Positions 7,414-16,151 are shown, numbered from the stretch's first letter. The stretch: 19,526 bases of DNA from SCQX01 sp035720945 (GCA_035720945.1 DASTNK010000141.1:1-19526), one strand, 5' to 3'. Notes: generated by a model not told the origin, from the sequence alone. Made by a program: numbers and translations.

Positions 7414-8748
7414 TCAGATCCCCCGGGCGCCGCGTGCGACGGCGCGTGGCGCTGCCATCTGCGGACTGCTTGATCGCCCGATGAGCCAGGCGCTGAGGGC
7501 CGACACCACGCCGGCGAAGATCGTGTAGGCCACGATGAGCCAGGGTTGTCCGCCGTTGAGCTTGAGCAGGGCGGTGGCGATGAGGGGTGTGATGCCGGAG
7601 GCGAAGATGCCCGAGAACTGGTAGACGAACGAGATGCCTGTGTAGCGCACCTTGGTGTCGAACAGCTCGCAGAACAGGGCGGCCTCGGGGCCGTAGATGG
7701 CCGCGTAGAAGATGCCGAACGGGATCACGATGGACAGCCAGATCAGCAGGATATTGCCGGAGTGATTGGTCATCAACCAGAACGCCGGCCAGGCTGATGC
7801 TGCAGTGATCAGCGACCCCCAGAAATACGTGCGCGTGCGGCCGACCTTGTCCGACAATGCGCCGAAGAAAGGAATGAAGAAACACATGACGACGGCGGCG
7901 GCCATCACACCGGTCAGGGCGTCGGTGCGGTTGATCTTGATGGTCTGGGTCAGGTAGTTGATGGAGAAGACCGCGAAGATGTTGAAGAACACGCCGTCGA
8001 TGTATCGTGCGCCCATGCCTTTGAGGATGTTGCCGGGATAACGCTTCGCCATGTCCACGAACGGGATTTGCAGCTCCGCGTTTTCGCGTTTGACCTGTTC
8101 GAACTCCGGCGTTTCCTTGATCGTCAAGCGGATGTACAAGCCCACGAACACCAGCGCCGCGGAAAGCATGAAGCCCACGCGCCAGCCCCACGACATGAAT
8201 GCCGCGTTGCTCAGCGTGCCTGACAGCAGGGCGACCACGCCGGCGGCCAGGCACAGTCCGATGGACAGGCCGATCTGTGGCAACGACGCATACAACCCGC
8301 GCTTGTGCTCAGGGGCGTATTCGTACGTCATCAGCACGGCGCCGCCCCATTCGCCGCCCAGTCCCAGCCCTTGCACCACGCGGCACAGCAACAACAGGAT
8401 GGGCGCCCAGATGCCGATCGAACCATAGGTGGGAATGAGCGCGATCAGGAAGGTAGCCACGCCCATGAGCACCAGCGTGAAGATCAGCGTGCTCTTGCGC
8501 CCTATGCGGTCACCGAAGTGGCCGAAAACAACGCCGCCGAACGGCCGCGCCACGAACCCGACGGCGAACGTCGCATACGCCAGCAGGGTGCCGACGACCG
8601 GGTCGTGACTGGGGAAGTACTGCTTGTTGAAGACCAGGCCGGCGATGACGCCGTACAGGAAAAAATCGTACCACTCGATCGTGGCGCCGATCAGGGAAGA
8701 AGCGACAACCTTCCGTATGGAAGACGAAGGCGCGTGTGATTGGCTCAT
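7414..8748 (-). CDS. MHS-family (metabolite:H+ symporter) MFS transporter
   Basis: Inner-membrane secondary transporter of 444 residues with about 12 membrane segments. The N-terminal IEWYDFFLYG, the loop motif GHFGDRIGRK (76-85), and RVVQGLGLGGEWGGA (from about 123) are typical of the MHS branch that includes ProP, KgtP and ShiA. These take up small carboxylates, betaines or aromatic acids with protons; the substrate cannot be read from the sequence. I chose the ATG at 8748 because AGGAG lies about 11 bases upstream; a TTG at 8784 would add residues ahead of the usual start. It follows the GMC oxidoreductase on the same strand after 124 bp, so the pair probably imports and oxidises one substrate under the divergent IclR regulator. 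Confidence 0.9.
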   Translation of the reverse strand: MSQSHAPSSSIRKVVASSLIGATIEWYDFFLYGVIAGLVFNKQYFPSHDPVVGTLLAYATFAVGFVARPFGGVVFGHFGDRIGRKSTLIFTLVLMGVATFLIALIPTYGSIGIWAPILLLLCRVVQGLGLGGEWGGAVLMTYEYAPEHKRGLYASLPQIGLSIGLCLAAGVVALLSGTLSNAAFMSWGWRVGFMLSAALVFVGLYIRLTIKETPEFEQVKRENAELQIPFVDMAKRYPGNILKGMGARYIDGVFFNIFAVFSINYLTQTIKINRTDALTGVMAAAVVMCFFIPFFGALSDKVGRTRTYFWGSLITAASAWPAFWLMTNHSGNILLIWLSIVIPFGIFYAAIYGPEAALFCELFDTKVRYTGISFVYQFSGIFASGITPLIATALLKLNGGQPWLIVAYTIFAGVVSALSAWLIGRSSSPQMAAPRAVARGARGI

Positions 8749-8872
8749 GATGTGTTTGTCTCCTGGTTTGTTATGGGCCGGCAATCCGGCTTTGTCTTTT
8801 TGATGGACCGCTCTTTCCGGCGGCTGCTTGTTTCAATCCCGTGGATTCCAGCTTCTTGTGGCCTGTGAGTGA

Positions 8873-10486
8873 TCAGGCGGCCTGCGCGTCCTCCAGGATG
8901 AAGTCCGATGCGCGCTCGGCGATCATGACCACCGGCACGTTGGTGTTGCCGGAGACCAGCGTGGGCATGACCGAGGCGTCGACGACGCGCAGCCCTTCCA
9001 CGCCATGCACACGCAGGCGGTGGTCGACGACCGCGCCGGGGTCGGATGCCGATCCCATCTTGGCCGTGCCGGCGGGGTGAAAGATGGTGGCGCCGTACTC
9101 GCGGCAGAAATGCAGGATCTCGTCGTCGGTGCGCACCCGGTCGCCCGGTCGATACTCGCGCTTCATCAACTGGCGCAGCGGCGCGGCGCCAGCCAGGCGC
9201 CGGGCATATTTGAAGCCCGCCACGGCGGTGCGCTGGTCCAGTTCGCTGGACAGATAGTTCGGCTGGATGGAGGGCGCTTCCAGCGGATCGGCCGAGCGGA
9301 TGTTGATCTGGCCCCGCGATTCGGGCCGCAACTGGCACACCGAGTAGGTGCATCCCGAAAAATCATGCACGGCGCCGCCGGCCATATCGGCCGACAACGT
9401 GCCGAAGTGGAATTGGCTGTCGGGCGTGGGGCTTTCCTCGGGCAGCGCCCGGCAGAACACCGCCCCCTGGTTGATGCCGATGGCCAGCGGTCCGCCCCGG
9501 AACAACAGCCATTGCAGGCCGATACGCGCCTTGCTCCATATCGTGCGCAATTGATCATTGGTGGTGATGGGTTGGGTCACCTCGTAGATCAGGCGGATCT
9601 GCAGATGGTCCTGCAGGTTCTGACCGACCCCCGACAGATTCTTCACGACCGGGATGCCGAACCGCCCGAGCAGATCGGCCGGGCCGATGCCCGAGAGTTG
9701 AAGCAACTGGGGCGACTGGATCGCGCCAGCTGACAGGATGACTTCCTTGTTGGCAAGCAGCACGTGCTCCTGCCCGTTCTTGCGGTAGCGCACACCTGCC
9801 GCGCGGGTGCCCTCCATCACCACCGCCGTGACCTGGGCGTTCGTTTCCACGCGCAGGTTGGGGCGGTTGCGGGCGGGGACCAGGTACGCCACCGCCGTGG
9901 AGCAGCGCTTGCCATTGCGGGTGGTCAACTGATAGTAGCCGACCCCCTCCTGATTGCCGTCGTTGAAATCGCGCCGCTTCTTCAGGCCCAGCGTCGCGCC
10001 GGACTGGATCAGGGCCTCGACGAGTGGATGCGACGTCTTGATGGACGTGGCGTTCAGTGGCCCGTCGGTGCCATGCGTGGGGCCCGCACCCAGATCGTTG
10101 TTTTCGAGCTTGCGGAAATAAGGCAGGCATTTTTCCCAGCTCCAGCCCGGGTTGCCGGCTTGCTCCCAGTGATCGTAGTCCTGCTTTTGCCCGCGGATGT
10201 AGATGAGGCCATTGATCGAGCTCGACCCGCCAAGTGTCCGGCCACGCGGCCAATAGATGCGGCGCCCCAGCATGTTGTCGTCCGGGTCGGTCTGGAAGCC
10301 CCAGTTCAGGGTCTTGTGGAACATGGTTTTCCCATAGCCGATGGGGATATGTATCCACGGATTGCGGTCCGGCGGGCCGGCCTCGATCAGGCAAACCGAA
10401 TACTTGCCGTTGGCGCTGAGTCGGTTGGCCAGGACGCAGCCGGCGGAGCCGGCTCCGATCACGATGAAATCGACGGTATTGGGCAT
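8873..10486 (-). CDS. GMC-family FAD-dependent alcohol dehydrogenase (choline dehydrogenase-like)
   Basis: Flavoprotein oxidoreductase of 537 residues. It has the FAD-binding GAGSAG (11-16) followed by LIEAG, GMC signature 1 around PRGRTLGGSSSINGL (80-94), signature 2 around SAGAIQSPQLLQLSGIGP (252-269), and the C-terminal catalytic pair: His470 in FHPAGTAKMG and the Asn of SGNTNVP near 516. This pairing resembles choline dehydrogenase BetA and the alkanol dehydrogenase AlkJ. It probably oxidises a primary alcohol to an aldehyde and passes electrons to a quinone or similar acceptor. No betB-like aldehyde dehydrogenase or betI is nearby, so choline is not established as substrate. No signal peptide is seen. 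The ATG at 10486 starts just before the Rossmann fold. Confidence 0.92.
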   Translation of the reverse strand: MPNTVDFIVIGAGSAGCVLANRLSANGKYSVCLIEAGPPDRNPWIHIPIGYGKTMFHKTLNWGFQTDPDDNMLGRRIYWPRGRTLGGSSSINGLIYIRGQKQDYDHWEQAGNPGWSWEKCLPYFRKLENNDLGAGPTHGTDGPLNATSIKTSHPLVEALIQSGATLGLKKRRDFNDGNQEGVGYYQLTTRNGKRCSTAVAYLVPARNRPNLRVETNAQVTAVVMEGTRAAGVRYRKNGQEHVLLANKEVILSAGAIQSPQLLQLSGIGPADLLGRFGIPVVKNLSGVGQNLQDHLQIRLIYEVTQPITTNDQLRTIWSKARIGLQWLLFRGGPLAIGINQGAVFCRALPEESPTPDSQFHFGTLSADMAGGAVHDFSGCTYSVCQLRPESRGQINIRSADPLEAPSIQPNYLSSELDQRTAVAGFKYARRLAGAAPLRQLMKREYRPGDRVRTDDEILHFCREYGATIFHPAGTAKMGSASDPGAVVDHRLRVHGVEGLRVVDASVMPTLVSGNTNVPVVMIAERASDFILEDAQAA

Positions 10487-10547
10487 GGTAATGTTGATTT
10501 GGTTGTCTCACCCCGTCGGGCACCCGGAGGCGCCTCGGCGGTTTGTT

Positions 10548-10576
10548 TATATAATTATCGGAACATGCGGTTTCAT
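10548..10576 (-). promoter_or_regulatory. Candidate promoter for the GMC-MHS operon
   Basis: On the minus strand, ATGAAA (10576-10571, 4 of 6 to the -35 consensus) is separated by 17 bp from TATATA (10553-10548, 4 of 6 to the -10 consensus). The stretch is markedly AT-rich compared with its surroundings. Transcription would start near 10541, leaving a leader of about 55 bases before the GMC ATG. Operator-like site A covers the spacer and most of the -35 box, which would suit repression. Confidence 0.4.
10559..10575. promoter_or_regulatory. Operator-like site A (probable IclR-type target)
   Basis: CGGAAC-N5-GTTTCA, an imperfect palindrome. Its reverse complement is TGAAAC-N5-GTTCCG, the same half-sites and spacing as site B 70 bp away. 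It overlaps the candidate GMC promoter. Assignment to the adjacent IclR protein is inference from position. Confidence 0.5.
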
Positions 10577-10618
10577 AATATTTATTCTTCTGCGCGCCGC
10601 AAGCACTAATCGTCTGTC

Positions 10619-10656
10619 GTTCCGTGAGTGAAACACTAAGTTCCGCTCGCGTTTCA
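10619..10656. promoter_or_regulatory. Operator-like site B with flanking half-sites
   Basis: The core TGAAAC-N5-GTTCCG lies at 10629-10645. An additional GTTCCG at 10619-10624 and GTTTCA at 10651-10656 flank it, so half-sites alternate through the region. It lies upstream of iclR, just before a TTGACG (10660-10665) that could be the iclR -35 box, although no good -10 follows. It may serve autoregulation or looping with site A. Confidence 0.5.
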
Positions 10657-10756
10657 TTTTTGACGCCGCGATGCCGTTTTTTGTCAGAGTCTGTTCACCA
10701 CCTCGGGGTTTCAGTCAACCTTGAAGGGCGGTCTTTCAAATTAGAAGGCTGGTGCC

Positions 10757-11527
10757 ATGTCCCACCCTATGATCCGTTATCTGCGCATTCCCGCTTTGCT
10801 GGAGCAACTGGCCCGCGCCCGCCACCCGCAGACGCTGGCGCAACTGGCGCAGCGCCTGGACCTGCCCAAGACGTCGCTGATGCGGATCCTCTCATCGCTG
10901 GTGGAGTCGGGATTCGTGGTGCATGCGCCGGGGGAACGGGGTTTCGTACTGGGGCCGCGCGCCACGCGCCTGGCTCTGGAGGTGCTGGGCACCCCACACT
11001 TTTCCCGGTCCTCGCGGGCGATCCTGGCGCGCCTGGTCGAGGCCACCGGTGAAACCTGCAACCTGACAGCGCTCGAGGGCGATGGCATGCGCTATCTGGA
11101 GCGCGTCGAGACCGGGCACCTGCTGCGCTTGAAACTGGACGTCGGCACGCACGTGCCGCTGCATTGCACCGCCAGCGGCAAGCTGATGCTGGCGATGATG
11201 GACGACGCGCAGCGGCGCCAGGTTCTGGACCGCATCGCCCTGGATCGCCACACGCCTAAAACCCTCACCGATCGTGTGCTGCTGGAGCGCGAACTGGCGA
11301 CGATCCGGCAACGGCGCGTGGGGGTTGATCAGGAAGAGTTCGTGCTGGGCATGGTGGCGGTGTCCGTGCCGGTGCTGAATGCCACGGGCGGCATGATCGC
11401 CGCCGTGGCCTGCCATGGACCCACCGCCCGGATTTCCATGGCGTTCCTGCTGGAATCAGTGCCAGTGATGCGGGAAGCGGCGCTTGCCATGGGCAAGGTG
11501 CTGGGGGATGACGCAATGGTCTGGTGA
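10757..11527 (+). CDS. IclR-family transcriptional regulator
   Basis: DNA-binding regulator of 256 residues. The N-terminal winged helix-turn-helix (about 10-67) includes TLAQLAQRLDLPKTSLMRIL, with the wing around ERGFVLG. The C-terminal IclR effector domain (about 85-250) includes LHCTASGKLMLA, RRVGVDQEEFVLGMVAVSVPV and a final helical stretch. Such proteins bind small catabolic metabolites. AAGG lies nine bases before the ATG at 10757. It is divergent from the GMC-MHS operon across 270 bp with paired operator-like sites, so it most likely controls that operon and perhaps itself. The effector is unknown; whether it represses or activates cannot be told from sequence. Confidence 0.92.
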   Translation: MSHPMIRYLRIPALLEQLARARHPQTLAQLAQRLDLPKTSLMRILSSLVESGFVVHAPGERGFVLGPRATRLALEVLGTPHFSRSSRAILARLVEATGETCNLTALEGDGMRYLERVETGHLLRLKLDVGTHVPLHCTASGKLMLAMMDDAQRRQVLDRIALDRHTPKTLTDRVLLERELATIRQRRVGVDQEEFVLGMVAVSVPVLNATGGMIAAVACHGPTARISMAFLLESVPVMREAALAMGKVLGDDAMVW

Positions 11528-11528
11528 G

Positions 11529-11581
11529 GCGCCACCGAGAGTGTCCCGCAACAATACGGTTCGCTCCCTCGGCATTGGCGC
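11529..11581. terminator. Imperfect hairpin between convergent iclR and uvrA
   Basis: GCGCCA (11529-11534) pairs with TGGCGC (11576-11581), and CCGAG (11535-11539) pairs with CTCGG (11568-11572), with a 3-base bulge and a loop of 28. It begins right after the iclR stop. There is no T-run. A second small stem, CCCC/GGGG around 11604-11619, overlaps the uvrA stop. A two-way end for both genes is plausible but weakly supported. Confidence 0.35.
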
Positions 11582-11609
11582 GAGAACCGCGCAAGCGGAG
11601 TATCCCCCA

Positions 11610-14486
11610 CTATCTGGGGTTGTGTGGCGTGACCAGCAGCGGCTTGAGATAGCGGCCGGTGTGGCTGGCCGCGCAGGCGGCGATGTCTTCGGGGGTGCCC
11701 TGCGCGACCAGGGTGCCGCCCGCATCGCCCCCGTCGGGGCCCAGGTCGACGACCCAGTCGGCGGTCTTGATGATGTCGAGGTTGTGCTCGATGATGACCA
11801 CCGTGTTGCCGGCGTCCACCAACTGGCGCAGTACGTCCAACAGCTGTGCGATGTCCTGGAAATGCAGGCCGGTGGTGGGTTCGTCCAGGATGTACAGCGT
11901 GCGGCCGGTGCTGCGCTTGGACAGTTCCTGCGACAACTTCACGCGCTGCGCCTCACCGCCTGACAGCGTCGTGGCGTTCTGCCCCAGCCGGATGTACGAC
12001 AGGCCCACATCCATCAGCGTGTTGAGCTTGCGGGCGATGGCGGGCACCGCGCTGAAATGCGCGAGCGCCTGCTCAACGGTCAGTTCCAGCACATCGCTGA
12101 TGTTGTGGCCATGGTAGCGGATGTCCAGGGTTTCCCGGTTGTAGCGCCGGCCGTTGCAGACATCGCAGGGCACGTACATGTCGGGCAGGAAATGCATCTC
12201 CACCTTCACCACGCCGTCGCCCTGGCAGGCTTCGCAGCGGCCGCCCTTCACGTTGAACGAGAAGCGCCCCGGCCCGTAACCCCGGGTGCGCGCCTCCGGC
12301 ACGCCGGCGAACAGTTCGCGTATGGGCGTGAACATGCCGGTGTAGGTGGCGGGGTTGCTGCGCGGCGTGCGGCCGATGGGGCTCTGGTCGATGGTGATGA
12401 TGTTGTCGAAGTGCGAAAGGCCGTCGATCGAATCGTAGGGCGCCGGCTCGGTCTGGGCCCGGTGCAGGCGCTGCGCCACGGCGGTCGCCAGGGTGTCGTT
12501 GATGAGCGTCGATTTGCCCGAGCCCGAAACGCCGGTCACGCAGACCAGCCGCCCGGCGGGGATGGCCAGATCCACGGATTTCAGGTTGTTGCCGCGGCAG
12601 CCCTTTATTTCCAGCCGGGGCAGGTCGGCGGTGACTGGGCGCCGCGGCGGGATGGCAATGCGGCGGGCGCCGCTCAGGTACTGGCCGGTCAGCGATTGTT
12701 CCATGCGCGCGAGATCGTCGGGCGTGCCGTGCGCCACGATTTCGCCGCCGTGCTCGCCCGCGCCGGGGCCCATGTCCACGACGAAATCGGCCGAACGGAT
12801 CATGTCCTCGTCGTGCTCGACCACGATGACGCTGTTGCCCAGGTCGCGCAGATGCTTGAGTGTCTCGATGAGACGGTCGTTGTCGCGCTGGTGCAGGCCG
12901 ATTGACGGCTCGTCCAGCACGTACATGACGCCGGTCAGGCCCGAGCCGATCTGGCTGGCCAGGCGGATGCGCTGCGCCTCGCCGCCTGAGATGGTGTCGG
13001 CGCTGCGGTCCAGGCTCAGGTAGCTCAGCCCGACGTTGTTCAGGAATTCCAGCCGCGCCGCGATCTCGCGCACGATGCGCTCGGCGATATCGCGCTTGCC
13101 GCCTTCCAGCTCCAGGGCCTCGAACCAACCCAGACAGGCCGACAGCGGCAACGCTTCGACCTCGAAGATGGCACGCCCGCGCCGCTCTCCCGGCCCATCG
13201 TCGTTGCCGATCAACACGTTGCGCGCCTCGGCGCGCAGGCGTGAGCCCTCGCAGGCCGGGCAAACCTTGGTGTGGCGCAGCTTGCCCAGTTCTTCGCGCA
13301 CGGTGCTGGAGTCGGTCTCTTTCCAACGGCGCTCGAGATTGGGAATGACGCCTTCGAACGGATGCTTGCGCGTGACCGGACGGCCTTTCTCGGTCATGTA
13401 GAGAAAGCTGATTTCCTCTTTGCCCGAGCCATACAGCACACGCTGCCTGGCGTCTTCGGAAAGATCCTGGAAAGGGGTCTCGAGATCGAAGCCATAATGC
13501 GCGGCCAGGCTGCCCAGCACGGTATAGCTGAACGTGTTGCGGCGATCCCAGCCGCTGATGGCGCCACTGGCCAGGCTGAGCTCGGGGAACGCCACCACCC
13601 GCTTGGGGTCGAAGAAATCGACGTGGCCCAGTCCGTCGCAGTCCGGACACGCGCCGACCGGATTGTTGAAACTGAACAGACGCGGCTCGAGCTCGGTCAG
13701 GCTGTGCCCGCAGATTGGGCAGGCATAATGGCTGGAGAAGGTCTGCTCCTCACTGGAATCCATGTTCAGCACGGTGGTGCGGCCATCCGCCAGGCCGGCG
13801 GCGGTTTCCAGGCTTTCAGCCAGACGCTGCCGGCTGGCGGGCCGGTTGCGCAGGCGGTCGACGACGACATCGATATCGTGCTTCTGGTTCTTTTGCAGCG
13901 GCGGCAGGCGGTCGAGTTCCACCATGTCGCCATTCACGCGCAGGCGCACGAACCCTTGCGCCTGCAGCCGGGCGCATTCCTCTTCGAATGTGCCTTTGCG
14001 GTCGCGCGCGAGCGGCGCCAGCACCGCCAGGCGCGTATCGGGCGCCCAGGCCAGAACCTTGTCGACCATCTGGCTGATGCTTTGCGCTTGCAGCGGCAGG
14101 CCATGTTCGGGGCAGTATGGCGTGCCCACGCGGGCGTACAGCAGGCGCAGGTAGTCGTGGATCTCGGTGATGGTGCCCACGGTGGAGCGCGGGTTGTGCC
14201 CGGCCGCCTTCTGCTCGATGGAAATGGCCGGTGACAGGCCTTCGATGAGGTCCACGTCGGGCTTGTCCATCAGCTGCAGGAACTGCCGGGCATAGGCCGA
14301 CAGGCTTTCCACGTAACGGCGCTGCCCTTCCGCGTACAAGGTGTCGAACGCGAGCGACGACTTCCCCGACCCCGACAGCCCCGTCACGACCACGAGCTGG
14401 TGGCGGGGCAGGTCGATGGAGATGTTCTTCAGGTTGTGCGTGCGGGCACCCCGAATTCGAATCGCCTCTTTGGGTTTCGCGTGCAT
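11610..14486 (-). CDS. uvrA: Excinuclease ABC subunit A (UvrA)
   Basis: Damage-recognition ATPase of nucleotide excision repair, which works as a dimer with UvrB. The 958-residue protein carries two ABC modules: Walker A GLSGSGKSS (36-44) and GVSGSGKST (652-660), signatures SGGEAQR near 500 and 842, and Walker B LDEP near 524 and 867. Two Cys4 zinc modules are intact: C256/C259/C280/C283 and C751/C754/C774/C777. Length is close to the 940 of E. coli. The ATG at 14486 is chosen because the frame upstream to 14714 codes for 76 unrelated residues; no clear ribosome-binding site is seen. No CTGT-N8-ACAG LexA box occurs upstream. Confidence 0.97.
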   Translation of the reverse strand: MHAKPKEAIRIRGARTHNLKNISIDLPRHQLVVVTGLSGSGKSSLAFDTLYAEGQRRYVESLSAYARQFLQLMDKPDVDLIEGLSPAISIEQKAAGHNPRSTVGTITEIHDYLRLLYARVGTPYCPEHGLPLQAQSISQMVDKVLAWAPDTRLAVLAPLARDRKGTFEEECARLQAQGFVRLRVNGDMVELDRLPPLQKNQKHDIDVVVDRLRNRPASRQRLAESLETAAGLADGRTTVLNMDSSEEQTFSSHYACPICGHSLTELEPRLFSFNNPVGACPDCDGLGHVDFFDPKRVVAFPELSLASGAISGWDRRNTFSYTVLGSLAAHYGFDLETPFQDLSEDARQRVLYGSGKEEISFLYMTEKGRPVTRKHPFEGVIPNLERRWKETDSSTVREELGKLRHTKVCPACEGSRLRAEARNVLIGNDDGPGERRGRAIFEVEALPLSACLGWFEALELEGGKRDIAERIVREIAARLEFLNNVGLSYLSLDRSADTISGGEAQRIRLASQIGSGLTGVMYVLDEPSIGLHQRDNDRLIETLKHLRDLGNSVIVVEHDEDMIRSADFVVDMGPGAGEHGGEIVAHGTPDDLARMEQSLTGQYLSGARRIAIPPRRPVTADLPRLEIKGCRGNNLKSVDLAIPAGRLVCVTGVSGSGKSTLINDTLATAVAQRLHRAQTEPAPYDSIDGLSHFDNIITIDQSPIGRTPRSNPATYTGMFTPIRELFAGVPEARTRGYGPGRFSFNVKGGRCEACQGDGVVKVEMHFLPDMYVPCDVCNGRRYNRETLDIRYHGHNISDVLELTVEQALAHFSAVPAIARKLNTLMDVGLSYIRLGQNATTLSGGEAQRVKLSQELSKRSTGRTLYILDEPTTGLHFQDIAQLLDVLRQLVDAGNTVVIIEHNLDIIKTADWVVDLGPDGGDAGGTLVAQGTPEDIAACAASHTGRYLKPLLVTPHNPR

Positions 14487-14798
14487 TGTGGGTGTGGTCG
14501 GGTTCCGGTATTCGGTTGTTCGTCTGGTTTCGCAGATTTTGGCCGACGATTTCGTCAGATGGGGTCGAGTTGTCGCGCCCGATCTGTCGAGCTGGTCGTG
14601 GGCATGGGCTTTCAGGTAGTTCAAAGGCCAACTTGCTACTATAGCGCGTGGCGCGGATCCTTGCGCCTTATGGCCTAGCCGGCTTCCTGACGTTTCGCCT
14701 CGTTGATTCACCACTCGATCTCCCGAATGCGCGAATCTGGGCGGGGCGCCGGCGGGCAGGGCCGTCTTTTCTCCTGTTGGCTGTCACCTGGACTTCCC
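14487..14798. other. 312-bp divergent region between uvrA and an MFS gene
   Basis: No gene seen. A TATAGT on the minus strand (14643-14638) could be a -10 for uvrA but has no fitting -35. For the plus-strand transporter I find neither a convincing promoter nor a strong ribosome-binding site. No consensus SOS box is present on either strand. Confidence 0.55.
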
Positions 14799-16007
14799 AT
14801 GACGAATCACACTGCCGGAGAGGGCCACTCCCGGCGCACCCGTCTCAAACTCAACCCTGTCGAGCGCCGCGCCAGCGTCACCCTGGCCTTGCTGTTCGCG
14901 GCCCGCATGCTGGGCCTGTTCTTGCTGACCCCGGTGTTCGCCGTGGCGGCGCTGTCCATTCCCGGCGGCCATGACGCCACCAAAGTGGGCCTGGCCCTGG
15001 GTGCCTACGGCCTGACGCAGGCGATCCTGCAGGTGCCGCTGGGCATGGCCTCCGACCGCTATGGCCGCCGGCCAATCATCGTCGCAGGCCTGCTGCTGTT
15101 CATCGTGGGGGGCGTCATCTGCGCGCTCGCGCCCAACATCGACTGGATCATCGTCGGGCGTGTCGTCCAGGGCTTGGGCGCCGTGTCCGCCGCCATCACC
15201 GCCTGGGTCGCCGACGCCACCCGGCCCGAGGTGCGGACACGCGCCATGGCCATGGTGGGCGGCTCCATCGGCATTGCTTTTGCCGTGTCACTGGTCCTGT
15301 CCCCGCTGCTGGTGGGGGCGTTCGGCCTGTCAGGCCTGTTCTGGGCCATCAGCCTGCTGGGCTTCGTGTGCCTGCTGATCGCCACCTTCGTCGTGCCCGT
15401 CGTCACGCCAAGCGAAACGCCCATCGTGCAGGCCAGCGCGCGCGACGTGCTGCACCACGGCGACCTGCTGCGCCTGAACTTCGGTGTGTATTGCCTGCAT
15501 TTCACGCTGATGTCGATCTTCATGGTGGCGCCCGGCCTGTTGCAGCACCTTGGCGGCTACACCGAATCGCATCTGTGGGAAGTCTACTTGCCGGTCATCC
15601 TGGTGTCGTTCGTGCTGATGGTGCCCGCCGTGTTCTATACCGAAACACGACATGCCCACAGGCTGGCGCTGCAGGTATCGGTGGCCGGACTGGTCGTGGT
15701 GCTGGGGCTGCTGCCCTTGGCCAGCCACGGGTTCTACACCCTGGTTATCCTGATGGTGGGCTTTTTCATTGCCTTCAACATCCTGGAAGCCCTGCAGCCG
15801 TCCCTGGTTTCCCGGGTGGCGCCACCCGAGTTCAAGGGGCTGGCCCTGGGGTTCTACAATACCGCTCAGGCGCTCGGGGTGTTTTCCGGTGGCGTGGTGG
15901 GCGGCGTGCTCGCCCAGCACGCCGGGACATCGGAGGTGTTCCTGGTGGCCGCGGTTCTGTTGTTCGCGTGGTTCCTGGTTGCCCGCGGGTTCAAGTACGG
16001 GGGCTGA
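14799..16007 (+). CDS. MFS transporter (drug:H+ antiporter-like, YajR-like core)
   Basis: Inner-membrane protein of 402 residues with about 12 hydrophobic segments. A cytosolic N-terminus of about 25 residues precedes the first helix. Loop motif A appears as GMASDRYGRRPI (82-93), and motif B as GRVVQGLGAVSAA (from 120). These are usual for DHA1-type exporters, of which E. coli YajR is the likely relative. The C-terminal ferredoxin-like domain of YajR is absent here. The substrate is unknown. I start at the ATG at 14799; the longer frame from 14703 adds residues with no family likeness. Position between uvrA and ssb is, as I recall, shared with Bordetella relatives. Confidence 0.88.
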   Translation: MTNHTAGEGHSRRTRLKLNPVERRASVTLALLFAARMLGLFLLTPVFAVAALSIPGGHDATKVGLALGAYGLTQAILQVPLGMASDRYGRRPIIVAGLLLFIVGGVICALAPNIDWIIVGRVVQGLGAVSAAITAWVADATRPEVRTRAMAMVGGSIGIAFAVSLVLSPLLVGAFGLSGLFWAISLLGFVCLLIATFVVPVVTPSETPIVQASARDVLHHGDLLRLNFGVYCLHFTLMSIFMVAPGLLQHLGGYTESHLWEVYLPVILVSFVLMVPAVFYTETRHAHRLALQVSVAGLVVVLGLLPLASHGFYTLVILMVGFFIAFNILEALQPSLVSRVAPPEFKGLALGFYNTAQALGVFSGGVVGGVLAQHAGTSEVFLVAAVLLFAWFLVARGFKYGG

Positions 16008-16029
16008 GGAAAGGCGTTGAGGCCCTTCG

Positions 16030-16053
16030 GGTTGCCGGCAAGGCAGGGCAACC
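16030..16053 (+). repeat. 7-bp inverted repeat after the MFS gene
   Basis: GGTTGCC (16030-16036) and GGCAACC (16047-16053) are exact complements with a 10-base loop, 22 bases after the transporter stop. No T-run follows. Possibly part of the end of that transcript. Confidence 0.4.
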
Positions 16054-16079
16054 GGTACGATGGCGCTTTGGCCGTTTTG

Positions 16080-16108
16080 TGGTGGCACGCCCGCAGGCGG
16101 TGCCACCA
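16080..16108 (+). terminator. Strong hairpin between the MFS gene and ssb
   Basis: TGGTGGCAC (16080-16088) and GTGCCACCA (16100-16108) pair perfectly. GCC/GGC continue the stem inside around a CGCA loop with one bulged G. It lacks a T-run, so it may be a Rho-assisted end of the transporter transcript or a leader structure in front of ssb. Confidence 0.45.
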
Positions 16109-16151
16109 TGCTCCGGGTGCATCCCGCCCGGTTGTTTCCAGGCCGGGACAA

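Noticed and set aside
7220..8254. 344-codon minus-strand frame running from the MHS gene into the palindrome
   Set aside because: An off-frame extension of the transporter; the part over the intergenic region is low-complexity and has no family likeness.
9555..10523. 322-codon open frame overlapping the GMC gene on the same strand
   Set aside because: Composition typical of an off-frame reading; the GMC frame holds all family signatures.
12073..13650. Frame-shifted 525-codon open frame inside uvrA
   Set aside because: An Arg/Gly/Pro-rich shadow of uvrA in another frame. UvrA is intact through both ABC modules.
14586..14605. CTGT upstream of uvrA as a LexA half-site
   Set aside because: The expected ACAG eight bases on is absent (TCGT instead).
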